From Kofleriaceae bacterium (GTDB lineage Bacteria > Myxococcota_A > Polyangia > Haliangiales > Haliangiaceae), in NCBI GenBank assembly GCA_025357755.1, contig JANXOP010000007.1:1-57842 (forward strand): 57,842 nt of DNA, in the 5' to 3' direction. The notes below the pieces were generated by a model. The model saw nothing but the letters and a program-made list of their open reading frames with translations. It made no database searches and was not told where the DNA came from. Numbering within the stretch: the stretch's first letter is position 1; each line of letters starts with the position of its first letter. Position numbers and translations under genes: made by a program. Positions 34,734 through 44,269 of this stretch are shown piece after piece.

Positions 34734-34962
34734 CACCCAGTCAGTGGAACTTTGATGCAATACGATTGCACGTTAAGAAAGCTTTACTCGAACACCTCGC
34801 AGGACCGCGGCCATCGGCTCTGGCCGACGGCGCGAGCAGACGAGCCCGGGCATTCGCCAGCTCCGCCAGCTGCCACCCGCGCACACGATACTGTCGCGGC
34901 TCGTCAGTACGATCTCGCGCACGCCGCCTCCCAATGCGCCGCGCCAGAAGCACGTCGAGCCG

Positions 34963-35166
34963 GTGTTCGTCGATGACGAGCACAAGCGCGCAGTCATTCT
35001 CGAGCAATCGCGCGAGCAGCTCGGTTATCTCGATAGCGAGACCCTCGTACTCGTCGGGGCGCTGATCGCAGAGCTCGCGCTCGCACCGGAGACGCGCAGG
35101 ACGCTCCTCGCCGAGCTCCGCCCGATCATCGACGCGGTTGCAAAGGCGCACGCGACTCGCCGCTAG
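34963..35166 (+). CDS. small soluble protein of unknown function
   Basis: 67 residues from a GTG; the frame is open upstream to about 34775 but without a standard start. The protein is rich in Leu/Glu/Arg helices (AVILEQSREQLGYLDSE, VGALIAELALAPETRRTLL). No family recognised. It lies just upstream of the exported gene at 35223. Confidence 0.45.
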   Translation: MFVDDEHKRAVILEQSREQLGYLDSETLVLVGALIAELALAPETRRTLLAELRPIIDAVAKAHATRR

Positions 35167-35222
35167 ACGCCTGGTTGGAGATCTTAACGGGCGCGTCGGC
35201 GAACGCGTGGATTACTTCGTGG

Positions 35223-35861
35223 ATGAAGGCGGTCGCGTTCGTAGTGTTGCTGACGGCCGGGGTGGCGATTGCCGAGCCGGACCTTCCGGATGTCTCCGGG
35301 CCCATCCCCGATTACGCCGCGCATGTCGAGATCGGCGCCGGGGTCACCGCGGGCGCGTTCGAGGCCGGCTCGACGGGGGATGTGGCGATGGGTGCAGAAG
35401 CGCATCTCGGGCTCCGATTCGATCGCTTCATCGCACTGATGCGCGGCGCGATGCTGAGCCTGAAACAGCCCGGCAAGGGCAAGTACGACCCGGACGACGG
35501 GTACGCAGTGCGAGGAGGCGGCGACCTTCGCTACAGCGTTTTGCAGGATCGGGTCATCTCGACCTCGAAGTCGGGTCGCCCGGTTGCCACGGTTCGCCGA
35601 GACATCTGGATCGGCGCCGGCGCTGGATATGAATCGGTGCACTGGGCGCCCGAAGGGCAGCTCGTCCGCCCGTATGTCGACCTCGGAATCGGCTACGAGG
35701 TGATGGGGCGAATCGGCCCGGCCGGCCAAAGCTATGGCGCACTCGATCTCGCCATCGAGGTGTTGGCGGCGAAGGCGCCGGTGAGCCACATCGATCCGAC
35801 GCTCACCGGTGCAACCGACCACAGCGTCATGTTTACGATGACGTTCTCGTTCGGGTCGTGA
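35223..35861 (+). CDS. exported beta-rich protein
   Basis: 212 residues from the ATG at 35223, which gives signal peptide MKAVAFVVLLTAGVAIAEP. The mature part alternates strands and Gly turns (YAAHVEIGAGVTAGAFEAG, WIGAGAGYESVHWAPEG, PYVDLGIGYEVMGRIG) and ends MFTMTFSFGS, the typical aromatic end of an outer-membrane barrel. Family not recognised. Confidence 0.68.
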   Translation: MKAVAFVVLLTAGVAIAEPDLPDVSGPIPDYAAHVEIGAGVTAGAFEAGSTGDVAMGAEAHLGLRFDRFIALMRGAMLSLKQPGKGKYDPDDGYAVRGGGDLRYSVLQDRVISTSKSGRPVATVRRDIWIGAGAGYESVHWAPEGQLVRPYVDLGIGYEVMGRIGPAGQSYGALDLAIEVLAAKAPVSHIDPTLTGATDHSVMFTMTFSFGS

Positions 35862-35967
35862 GCCGGGCATGGGTGTCATAGCGATCAAGAGTTTTCGATG
35901 ACGACTCGCCCAATCTCGCCGCAGCGAGGACGTTCGCGCGGCACGAGCCCTGCTGAAGACCCGCCGA

Positions 35968-36489
35968 ATGCGCACCGCGATCGCGATTGTCATGCTGCTC
36001 ACGAGTCACGCGCGCGCGGACGCCGATGATGGCAAGAGCGGAACCACCGCGACCCTGCTTTCCGTCGGCGGAACCGCAGCCGCATATGTCGGCATCGTCG
36101 AGCTGACGCGGGTCACCGACCACTCGCCCGGGTCCGCCGAACCGTGGGCGGTCACGGCTGACCTTGCGATGTGCCTCGCGTTGCCATCGCTGGGGCACGT
36201 TTATGCCAATGACTGGCACCCGACAGGTCTCGCGATCCGCGCGACCGGCCTCGGTGCGATCGCGCTCGGTGCACTCACTGACCGCTCCTGCGAGGACGAA
36301 CCGTGCGGCGGTGCGGCTCTTATTCTCATCGGCGGTCTGACCGTCATCGCGGGCACGGTCTACGACATCGCAACCGCCAGCGAAGCGGCACACGACGATA
36401 ACCGTGCACGTCGAGTCTCGATCGCGCCCACGATGTTGAACCCACCGTCCGGTCCGGTGATGGGTGTTGGCATGGCCGGTCGGTTCTAG
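35968..36489 (+). CDS. membrane or exported protein of unknown function
   Basis: 173 residues. The N-terminus MRTAIAIVMLLTSHARADAD is a signal peptide. Three further hydrophobic stretches (LLSVGGTAAAYVGIVEL, IRATGLGAIALGALT, AALILIGGLTVIAGTVYDIA) suggest a small inner-membrane protein. Similar proteins occur beside exported barrels in myxobacteria-like genomes, but no function is known. Confidence 0.6.
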   Translation: MRTAIAIVMLLTSHARADADDGKSGTTATLLSVGGTAAAYVGIVELTRVTDHSPGSAEPWAVTADLAMCLALPSLGHVYANDWHPTGLAIRATGLGAIALGALTDRSCEDEPCGGAALILIGGLTVIAGTVYDIATASEAAHDDNRARRVSIAPTMLNPPSGPVMGVGMAGRF

Positions 36490-36492
36490 CGC

Positions 36493-36786
36493 TCACCGGT
36501 ACGGCGGCGATCGTTCCTCGGCACTCGTGCTGCCATCGATCACGATGACCTCGACACCGTCGACCACTACGTCCGCAAGTGTGGTCGCGTGCCATTCCAC
36601 GAGCATGCAACTGCGGCACGCGTGAGCTTCGAGCCGTGCACCCGTTGCCTGGACCCCACTCCAGACCGAGCGATGCTTCTGGAGCGAGAGATCGATCATC
36701 TGCTGACCGGCTGCGGCCTCCTTGACGTGACAGAAGCGAATGAGCTGCGCGCCGCCACATGCGGGGCAGCGGTGGGCTCGCGCCAT
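36493..36786 (-). CDS. small zinc-ribbon-like protein
   Basis: 97 residues. [13 protein letters not shown] near the N-terminus and ACRSC about 45 residues later give two Cys pairs, the spacing of a zinc ribbon. The middle and C-terminus have no other recognised motif. The start at 36786 lies next to the decayed kinase/receiver (36812-37395) on the same strand. Confidence 0.6.
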   Translation of the reverse strand: MARAHRCPACGGAQLIRFCHVKEAAAGQQMIDLSLQKHRSVWSGVQATGARLEAHACRSCMLVEWHATTLADVVVDGVEVIVIDGSTSAEERSPPYR

Positions 36787-36811
36787 CGTGAACGAGCGGC
36801 CGGTTCGAAGT

Positions 36812-37395
36812 TGGTCGACCTCTTCAGCGATAGGCCGTCGTGAGCGACAAGTGTCTCGTAGCCGTACGCCTCGAGAAGGTCACTCAGCATCAGGGCAGCG
36901 TCTTCGTTGTCATCGACCACGAGCACCCGACCGCCGTTCGTACGCGCAGCCACAGCCACAGCCGCAGCCCCTGCCGAGTCCACAGCTCTAGCGACCAAAG
37001 GTAGGACCACAATGAACTCGCTGCCGACTCCGATCTCAGTGTTCACGCGAACGCTTCCGCCGTGAAGCTCGACGAGGCTGCGCACGATCGTGAGGCCGAG
37101 GCCCAGTCCCCTGTAGCGAGATCGATGAGCTGCTCCGCTTTCACAAACATCTCGAAGATGTGAGGCAGCAGCGATGTTTCGATGCCGTGACCTCTGTCGC
37201 GGACCGAGAGCTCAACCCGACCATCGACCGCGGCTGCTGAAACACTAATCGAGGTGTCCGGCCCCGACTGGCGTGCAGCGTTGTTCAGCAGTCAATGATC
37301 ACCTGGTCGATGCGCTGTCCCGTGCGCTGCACGCCAGGTTCGGCGGCCACCTCATTCTGCAGCAGGGGAAATACCAAGGCTAGCGTCGCACGTCA
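36812..37395 (-). pseudogene. decayed hybrid histidine kinase with truncated receiver
   Basis: On the minus strand, broken frames read [45 protein letters not shown], then after another frame change [20 protein letters not shown], the ATPase end of a sensor kinase. A receiver follows ([20 protein letters not shown]) but stops after its second strand (LVAHDG) and runs into unrelated sequence. The HisKA half is missing. At least two frameshifts are visible. Confidence 0.8.
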
Positions 37396-39066
37396 TGCGG
37401 CGACCGCGAGCTCGCGTGGGTTAGCGGTCGCGAGCCACGCCGCGCGAACTGTCTGCTCACCGCATTCGAAGGCGACCTTCACGAGCTGGCCGTCGACATT
37501 GACAACATTGCCAAGTCCGAACGCCTGGTGGCGCACGCGCTCCCCGGGCTGGACCGAGAATGCCGCGATCAGTGGACGTGGTGAACGCCGGGTTTCGGCG
37601 TTCGCGCGCACCACCTCGGCTGCCGCATCCGACGCGCCGCTTTCACAGTTGTCGCAATGGCCACAGCGATCTTCGACGCTCTCACCGAAGTACGCCCGGA
37701 TCATCCGACCGCGGCATTCCGTGCTCTGGCCGTAGTGGAGGACCGATTCGAGCCGACTGTGATCGCCACGGTGGCGCTCGTTGTATGCTACCAGGAAGGC
37801 TTCGAGTTCCGGGTCGCTGGCGAACAAGCGCTGTGCGTATGCTTTGCCGCGTTTGATCCGCACGATGCCGGTCGACTCGAGCAGTGCCACGATCACCTTG
37901 GTTCGGCGCAGCGCGAGGCCGCAGTGGTCGGCGAGCTCGACCGCCGTCATCGGCTTGGTCGCTCCGACGATCGTATCGTAGACGCGCTTGCTCTCGACGC
38001 GGGAGGGATATCTGCCGCCGAGAAAGAAGCTTTGGATCCGCTTGTCCTCGACGCGATAGAACAACACCGCTCGCGAGGCCAGGCCGTCTCTGCCCGCTCT
38101 GCCTGCTTCCTGGACGTAGCTCTCGAGCGAGTCGGGCACATGCCAGTGGATGACCATTCGAAGATCGTGCTTGTCGATGCCCATGCCGAACGCCTTGGTC
38201 GCGACCATCACGCGCACGTCGCCGCGCATGAACAACGTCTGCGCGTCTTTGCGTTCGCGGTGGCCGAGCTTGCCGTGATAGCGGCCAACCGAGACCTGGC
38301 TCGCGAGCAAGAAATCGTATACCTCGTCGGCGATCTTGGTCGTCGCGGTGTAGATGATCGTCGGGCCCTGCTCGGTCGCGAGCAGCTCGAGGAGCTGTGC
38401 TCGCTTCGCATCGCGGTTGACCGTGCGCCGCACTTCGAGGCGTAGGTTCGCGCGATCGATCCCGGTGCGAACGATCGTCGGAGCCTTGAGGCCCAGCTGC
38501 TTCGTAATGTCAGCGGCGACAGCTGCGGTCGCGGTTGCGGTCAGGGCAAGCACGGGCGGCGAGCCTAGCTCCTTGACCGCGGTGCGGAGATGTAGATACG
38601 CGGGCCGAAAGTCATGGCCCCACTGCGAGACGCAGTGGGCTTCGTCGACGACGAACAGCGAAACACCCCGCCTTGCAAGCAGGCGTACGTACTCTGCATC
38701 TTCGAGCCTCTCAGGGGTCACGTAGATCAGATTAGGCTCGCCATCATCGATGCGTTCGGACGCTTCTCGCTCTTCGGATGCCGTCAGCGTCGAATCGACC
38801 TTGACCACCGAAACATCGTGCTCGTGCAGCTTGTCGGTCTGGTCCTTCATCAGCGCGATCAGCGGCGAAACTACTACCGTCGCGTGCGGCAGGAACATCG
38901 CTGGCAGCTGGAAGCAAAGCGACTTGCCGGCGCCCGTCGGCAAGATGCCGATCGCGTTCTTGCCCGCGAGCACCGCGCGGAGAAGCGGGTCCTGACCAGG
39001 GCGCAGCTCCTCGATACCGAATCGTGCGCGCGCTTCCTTCAACACTCGGGACCAGCGAACGTTCAT
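37393..39066 (-). CDS. recQ: RecQ-family ATP-dependent DNA helicase
   Basis: 557 residues. Walker A GILPTGAGKSLCFQLPA, Walker B/DEAH motif LFVVDEAHCVSQWGHDFRP, motif III LALTATATAAV, motif VI YVQEAGRAGRDG, and the RecQ-specific zinc-binding cysteines around RCGHCDNCES. There is no HRDC domain; instead the C-terminus carries a small Tudor/KOW-like module (GERVRHQAFGLGNVVNVDG), as in UvrD-type helicases. It unwinds DNA 3' to 5' in repair. The stop overlaps the decayed kinase region, and a LigD-like gene lies upstream on the same strand. Confidence 0.93.
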   Translation of the reverse strand: MNVRWSRVLKEARARFGIEELRPGQDPLLRAVLAGKNAIGILPTGAGKSLCFQLPAMFLPHATVVVSPLIALMKDQTDKLHEHDVSVVKVDSTLTASEEREASERIDDGEPNLIYVTPERLEDAEYVRLLARRGVSLFVVDEAHCVSQWGHDFRPAYLHLRTAVKELGSPPVLALTATATAAVAADITKQLGLKAPTIVRTGIDRANLRLEVRRTVNRDAKRAQLLELLATEQGPTIIYTATTKIADEVYDFLLASQVSVGRYHGKLGHRERKDAQTLFMRGDVRVMVATKAFGMGIDKHDLRMVIHWHVPDSLESYVQEAGRAGRDGLASRAVLFYRVEDKRIQSFFLGGRYPSRVESKRVYDTIVGATKPMTAVELADHCGLALRRTKVIVALLESTGIVRIKRGKAYAQRLFASDPELEAFLVAYNERHRGDHSRLESVLHYGQSTECRGRMIRAYFGESVEDRCGHCDNCESGASDAAAEVVRANAETRRSPRPLIAAFSVQPGERVRHQAFGLGNVVNVDGQLVKVAFECGEQTVRAAWLATANPRELAVAA

Positions 39067-39093
39067 GGTCAGGTCAACTGCACGTGATATGCC

Positions 39094-40671
39094 TTAGACT
39101 TCGCGTACGGTCTTCCACATCGCGGCGGTGATCGCCTGCGTCGTCGTCGCGTAGTCCTTCCACGGATCGGATTTCAGTGTGGCGAGCCGCTTCGGCACCG
39201 TCTGCGTGGTGAAGGCGAGCGGCTCCACGCCCGCCGCGAGCTCCTCCCACGTGACCGGTACCGCGACCGTGGCGCCTTCGCGCGCGCGCGGTGAGTACGG
39301 CGCAATGAACGTGGCGTTGCGACCGTTACGTAAATAGTCGATAAAGATCCTGCCGGTGCGTGCGCGCTTCGCCATGTTTGTCGTGAAACGTGCGGGCGCG
39401 CGCGCCTCGAATGCCTCGGACACGAGCTTCGTGAATTCCTTGTGATGATCCCAGCTCAGCCCGCGCTGGACCGGCACCGTGATGTGCAGCCCCTTGCCGC
39501 CCGTCGTCTTGACGAACGAGACGAGGCCCAGCTCGTTGAGAAAACCGCGCAGCTCGAACGCAGCGAGCGCGACCTTGTCCCACGCGAGGCCCTGATCTGG
39601 GTCGAGATCGAACACCATGATGTCGGGTTGCTCGACGTGATCGGAGTGCGAGCCCCAGGTGTGGAGCTCGAGCGTGCCCTGCTGGGCGGTCGCGACGAGC
39701 CCGGCCATATCGTCGACCTGCATGTACGTGACCTCTTCACCGTCGACCTCGGTCAACGTGAGCCTGTGGATCGCCGAGGGTGAGCCTTTCAAGATGTGCT
39801 TCTGAAAGAAGCACGGCTTCTTTCGGCCCTCGGGGCATCGCACTAGGGTGAGCGGTCGATTCGCGATGTGCGGCAGCATCCACTCGGCAACCACCGCGAG
39901 ATACGCGAGCAGTTGGCCCTTGGTGACTCCCTGCTCCGGATAGAGCACGCGGTCAAGGTTCGTAAGCTTGAAGCCGAGCGGCAGCTGCTGGAGCAGGTCG
40001 TTCTGGTTCGCCGCCGGGGCGACGTTGTTGGTGGCAAAGCGGACGGCGCCTTTTTTTTGGATCGTAGTCGCGGGTGTGGCGCGATTGCTCTGCCATACCC
40101 GTTCCGGCGCGGCGGCGATTTGTTCGACCGTGCGACCCGTCAGTACGCTCTCCGGACGCTCCGCTACAATATCGACCGTGTCGTTCGCGGCTGCGTCGCG
40201 GCTCTTGAACAGCAACCAGCCCTCCTGCTTGGCCTGCGGCTTCGTTCGCACGAGGTGCCAGCGACCATGCAGCTTCTCGCCCTGGAGCGTGAACGTCAGC
40301 CGGCCTTTCTTCATTCCGTCGCGCGCGTCGCCCTCTGCGGTCCAGGTCCCGCGATCCCACACCACGACCGTACCTCCACCGTACTGCCCGGCCGGGATAA
40401 TCCCCTCGAAGCTCACATAGTCGAGCGGATGATCCTCGGTCCGAACGGCGAGCCGGCGCTCGCCCGGCTTCAGGCTCGGGCCCTTTGGCACCGACCACGA
40501 GAGCAAGACGCCGTCGAGCTCCAAGCGAAAATCGTAGTGCAGGCGACTCGCTGCGTGCTTTTGAATCACGTACCCGTTCCCCCCAGTCGTGCGCGCTCGC
40601 TCACCGCTAGGCTCAGCTGTGACAGAGAAGTCACGCATCGAGGCGTATTTGGCGAGTTTTGGCTGCTCCAT
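39094..40671 (-). CDS. LigD-like protein: 3'-phosphoesterase and polymerase/primase domains, no ligase
   Basis: 525 residues. Residues about 15-200 are the phosphoesterase domain (FVIQKH-type start, LHYDFRLELDGVLLSWSVPK, RTEDHPLDYVSFEGIIPAG). Residues about 230-520 are the archaeo-eukaryotic primase-type polymerase domain (LTNLDRVLYPEQGVTKGQLL, FDLDPDQGL with the metal-binding Asp residues, TTGGKGLHITVP). The ATP-dependent ligase domain that normally makes up LigD, with its Lys-Asp-Gly motif, is absent. In NHEJ, LigD works with Ku; no Ku gene lies here. Start ATG at 40671. Confidence 0.9.
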   Translation of the reverse strand: MEQPKLAKYASMRDFSVTAEPSGERARTTGGNGYVIQKHAASRLHYDFRLELDGVLLSWSVPKGPSLKPGERRLAVRTEDHPLDYVSFEGIIPAGQYGGGTVVVWDRGTWTAEGDARDGMKKGRLTFTLQGEKLHGRWHLVRTKPQAKQEGWLLFKSRDAAANDTVDIVAERPESVLTGRTVEQIAAAPERVWQSNRATPATTIQKKGAVRFATNNVAPAANQNDLLQQLPLGFKLTNLDRVLYPEQGVTKGQLLAYLAVVAEWMLPHIANRPLTLVRCPEGRKKPCFFQKHILKGSPSAIHRLTLTEVDGEEVTYMQVDDMAGLVATAQQGTLELHTWGSHSDHVEQPDIMVFDLDPDQGLAWDKVALAAFELRGFLNELGLVSFVKTTGGKGLHITVPVQRGLSWDHHKEFTKLVSEAFEARAPARFTTNMAKRARTGRIFIDYLRNGRNATFIAPYSPRAREGATVAVPVTWEELAAGVEPLAFTTQTVPKRLATLKSDPWKDYATTTQAITAAMWKTVREV

Positions 40672-40845
40672 CCAGCACTGGTTTGCACGCGAAGTGCCGG
40701 CGTTGGGGTGCGGTGTACGGGGCGGTGTTCTAAAGGGAAACGATGGTGCCGCAACGGCGAGACACGACCTTCGGTACCTCCGGCCGATTGGGCGACGTAC
40801 TCGTCAAGGAACTCGTCGAGAAGTACGCGGCTGCGCCTTCACGAC

Positions 40846-41688
40846 CTAACGTTTGCTCGGCCGAGCGAGTTGCTTGGCCACGGCGTCCCCGAGGACATCC
40901 TGTTGGAGGCGTTTCGAGTCCCCGAAAAAAGCACGCGCGAGCTGCCGGTCGACTCGCCGCGTGCCGACTAACGTCATCGCGCCTGCAACGGTCGTCACGC
41001 CTTCGCCGTAGGCAACGCGATCCTCTACGCCCGGCCTCTCGCCGCAGAGCTTCGCGAAGTACTGCATCCCAAAGCTTCGAACGCGAGCTTGGTGATCTCC
41101 GGCGACGACGACCTCGAACGTGTTTCGCTCGCTCTCGTCCAAACGCGGAAGCAGGGCACGCACCTTTTGGTCCAAGGTTGTTAGCTGGATCTCTGCCGTC
41201 TCGTCCGCGAGCGCCGTCAATGACGAGCGCATCGACGCCGCGAAGGTCGCGAGCGCTTCGGGATGGTACGCCTGTAGCGCAGTCTCGATCGCACCCACGG
41301 TTTTGCTCAGCGCTTCGGTCGCGCTTGGCGACAGTGCGTTCGGCATCTTCGCCAGCGCGCCTGCACAGGCATCACGCAATCCCGTCAGTCGCGCCCGCGT
41401 CTCGGGTGTCAGCATTCCGGCGGGGTGGCGCATCAGCGCGGCGTACAACGCCACCGGCGCGTGAGCCGCTGACTTGAGAACATGGAAGGTCGCGGGGGAG
41501 ATTTGTTCGATGTGCTGCCGACCTCGCAGCAGAAGAGTCAACGTATCGGAGAGCAGCACGAAGACGGCAGTATCGTGCGCTACATATGACCGGGTCTGCC
41601 CATACTCGGAATGAAAGATATCGTTGGCCTCATCTAGCCTTGTGGAAGTCTTGAAGCGAGCTGGCGCCCCATCCGAATCGTTGGACAT
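40846..41688 (-). CDS. uncharacterised helical protein
   Basis: 280 residues from the ATG at 41688 (the open frame continues upstream with an Arg-rich, non-conserved stretch). It is soluble, Ala/Leu/Thr-rich and largely helical (ALAKMPNALSPSATEALSK, LATFAASMRSSLTALADETA, KVRALLPRLDESERNTFEVV). No signal, membrane segment or known motif. The gene lies on the same strand as ligD and recQ but with a 174-base gap. Confidence 0.6.
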   Translation of the reverse strand: MSNDSDGAPARFKTSTRLDEANDIFHSEYGQTRSYVAHDTAVFVLLSDTLTLLLRGRQHIEQISPATFHVLKSAAHAPVALYAALMRHPAGMLTPETRARLTGLRDACAGALAKMPNALSPSATEALSKTVGAIETALQAYHPEALATFAASMRSSLTALADETAEIQLTTLDQKVRALLPRLDESERNTFEVVVAGDHQARVRSFGMQYFAKLCGERPGVEDRVAYGEGVTTVAGAMTLVGTRRVDRQLARAFFGDSKRLQQDVLGDAVAKQLARPSKR

Positions 41689-42510
41689 ATGTTGGCTCGT
41701 AGGAATAGGCCCGCCCGTCGCAGGCGCGGATTCGCTATCGCCCCTTTTCGTCGGCAGGAGCGCGGTAGTACAGCGCCGCGTCGGCCGCGAGCACGACGAC
41801 CTTCTCCCGCGTGGACATGCCCAGCCTGTCGGATCGCCGCGCGCGGTGACCGACGGTGTCATCGACAGAGGGCGTCGGTTCACGCGGGCCGCACGCACCA
41901 GCCGTGAGCGCGCACCCGTCGAGCATCGCGTCGAAGCGCGTAGCGGGATGGCACCTGGAAGTCATGTGCGTGATGCGCTGCAAGCGCTGGTCCACCGCGT
42001 TCGGTGCAGCGAGGTTGCGAGACGCGCGCGCGCGGCGATCGCGCACGTTGGGGCTAACAACCGAAGCAGGGACGACGGGATCGACATCGACCGACAGCGA
42101 TGCGGCGACGGCGGATCGGAACGTGCGCCCGCAGCGCACTGCGGGCACGTTGGCCCTCGCAGGTGGGTCATGTTCGTGCGGAACCGGCTCCTCGTGCGAT
42201 GGCGCGTACTCGCCTAAGAGCAGCTGTTCGACGTTGTTCGCTCGGGCGCGACCATACGGGCTAACTCGGCCTTTACTCGTACCGCAGCTCACGCTCGCGC
42301 ACGGGATGTACTGTGAAGTTTCTTCGAGCCGTCACCGAGTGCATACGGGCCATGCTCGTGTGATGTGACTGCGGACGCGTGAGGACACTGCGCGAATCCG
42401 TAGGTTTAATTCGCCGACGTCGATTCGCGCTCCCATACGCTCGGCGGAATAACCGTCGCGAGTGCGCCTTTGCTCGTCGGCTGGCTACCAGGTCGTGAAC
42501 GTCTCGGAGG
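41689..42510. other. stretch without a supported gene
   Basis: No convincing coding frame. A 27-codon piece on the minus strand near 41735-41816 (MSTREKVVVLAADAALYYR) reads like the start of a protein and may be a truncated gene. The rest shows overlapping Arg-rich frames typical of non-coding GC-rich DNA. Possibly a decayed region. Confidence 0.4.
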
Positions 42511-44019
42511 TCACTCTGTGGTCTCGGGGAGATCGTAGGCCGACGGGCCGTTGAGCACCTTGCCGCAGCCGTCAAAGCGCGAGCCGTGAACGGGGCAGTC
42601 CCAGGTCTTTTCGGCGGAATTCCAGCGCACGACCCCGTGGAGGTGCGGGCATCGCGCGGATCGCTCGTGACACGCACCCGTCCCGTCGCGATAGGCCGCG
42701 ATCAGGTGCAGGCCGCGCCGGATCGTCGCGCCTTCGCCAGGTTTGATCTCGTCGACCGAGCTGACATCGGCAGGTGAAATCCAATCGCGAAACGGAATGT
42801 TCGAAGCGATCGCCTCGTGCAGCAGGGTTCCGAGGCCGTGGACCTTCGAGCGTTCGAGCGAGTACAACGCTTCCCACTCGTGCGGCTGCTTCGCGATCAA
42901 GGAAGGCAAGAGCAAGCTCGCGATCACGCCGTGGGTCAGGCCGTGCCCCGAATCACCCGTGACGATGAAGACGTTCTCGCTGCCGGGTAGGGCACCGATG
43001 TACGCGAGGCCGTCGGAAGGCTCGCCGATCTGACCGGACCACTTCGCGACCACTTCGCCGACCATCGGAAACCGCGGCTTCGCCCACGCGACAAGGCTCG
43101 CCCAGGCCTCATCCGGATCGCCCTGGCCTACCCGATGATCCGCACCGCCGACGAGCAGGATATCTCGGCCCGAGGCATCGGCTGCGACGCGGACGTAGTG
43201 ATACGGCTGTTCCGTGTCGTCGTATAAGGCGTGTGGCACTGTGTCGTGCGGAAGAGCGAACGCGACGACGTAAGAGCGATACGCCGCCATCCGGATCGGG
43301 ATGTCGTAGCGGCTCGTGATGCCGAACCCTGTCGCATCGACGACTGCGTTCGCAGAGAGCTTGCGACCGCCTTGGAGCTGGACCTCGCAGCGCTCGCCAC
43401 CCTCGACCATCAAGACGTGGGTGTTCGTCCGAATTCGTACGCCGCGAGCGACCGCATCTTTCGCGATCGCGACCACGTACTCGAGCGGCTGAAACTCGGC
43501 CTGATGCTCGAAGCGAAGTGCGCGACCCGTGCCGAACGGGAGGGGAGCGCGGTCGACGAAGCCGACCAAGAGGCCGGCTTCGGCCGCGGCGGGCAGCTCT
43601 CTTTCGAGCTCCTTGACGGAGCCGAACAAGTAGCTGGGCACGCGCTGGAACGCGCACTCGATCGTGAGCTCCTTCACGGTGCGCTCGATCTCGTTGATCG
43701 CCGCCGCATGACTCGAGGCGGCGACGCGCGCGCCTTCGACACCGAAATGCTTGCGCAGCAGATAGAACCGGTCGTCGAGTGCCGACGAGAGATGCGCGCT
43801 GGTCCGCGCCGTCTGCCCACCGGCCACGGGCCCGCGATCGAGCACCAGCACGTCGAGCCCCTGCGCAGCGAGCGCTCTCGCTACGCTGAGCCCTGCGATG
43901 CCCGCGCCGATGACGCAGACATCTGGATCGGCCTCATCCGCGCCCAGCGTCGGGAAATCAGGGACCTCGGTCCTCATCCATAGCGAAACCGATGCGCCCG
44001 AATCGTTGGCAATACTCAT
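42511..44019 (-). CDS. FAD-dependent oxidoreductase with a C-terminal Rieske domain
   Basis: 502 residues from the ATG at 44019, preceded by TGGAGG. Dinucleotide-binding motif VCVIGAGIAGLSVARALAAQ starts a DAO-type flavoprotein (GGADHRVG, IGEPSDGLAYIG, VTGDSGHGLTHG). The last 90 residues are a Rieske [2Fe-2S] domain with ligand pairs C457/H459 (CPHLHG) and C475/H478 (CPVHGSRFD). The chain length and layout match gamma-glutamylputrescine-oxidase-like/Rieske fusions widespread in bacteria. Substrate unknown, possibly an amine. An intact, stand-alone gene. Confidence 0.92.
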   Translation of the reverse strand: MSIANDSGASVSLWMRTEVPDFPTLGADEADPDVCVIGAGIAGLSVARALAAQGLDVLVLDRGPVAGGQTARTSAHLSSALDDRFYLLRKHFGVEGARVAASSHAAAINEIERTVKELTIECAFQRVPSYLFGSVKELERELPAAAEAGLLVGFVDRAPLPFGTGRALRFEHQAEFQPLEYVVAIAKDAVARGVRIRTNTHVLMVEGGERCEVQLQGGRKLSANAVVDATGFGITSRYDIPIRMAAYRSYVVAFALPHDTVPHALYDDTEQPYHYVRVAADASGRDILLVGGADHRVGQGDPDEAWASLVAWAKPRFPMVGEVVAKWSGQIGEPSDGLAYIGALPGSENVFIVTGDSGHGLTHGVIASLLLPSLIAKQPHEWEALYSLERSKVHGLGTLLHEAIASNIPFRDWISPADVSSVDEIKPGEGATIRRGLHLIAAYRDGTGACHERSARCPHLHGVVRWNSAEKTWDCPVHGSRFDGCGKVLNGPSAYDLPETTE

Positions 44020-44269
44020 CGGGCGCCTCCAACTGCAAACGTCATGCTTCGCCGCGTGGCTCGCATTGCGAGCGCTATTGCACGCATGCATCACGAGACA
44101 CTCCTGTCGGCACCGATCTAAGAGCAACGATAAGCAGCGATAGCGCGACTCGCGCTTACGTGGTTGGTGTGTCTTGCTTGTAATCGAGCTAGGCGGATCC
44201 AATCCTGAGCCGACGGCCCAGGCCGGTTTGACGGACGGCGCTGCGCCAGCAAGATCCGCGGACTTCGAC

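Noticed and set aside
40738..40977. A possible 80-residue plus-strand protein (GTSGRLGDVLVKELVEKYAA) beside the ligD start.
   Set aside because: The protein-like part is short, becomes Arg-rich at once and overlaps the end of the minus-strand gene at 40846; no start signal or family match supports it.
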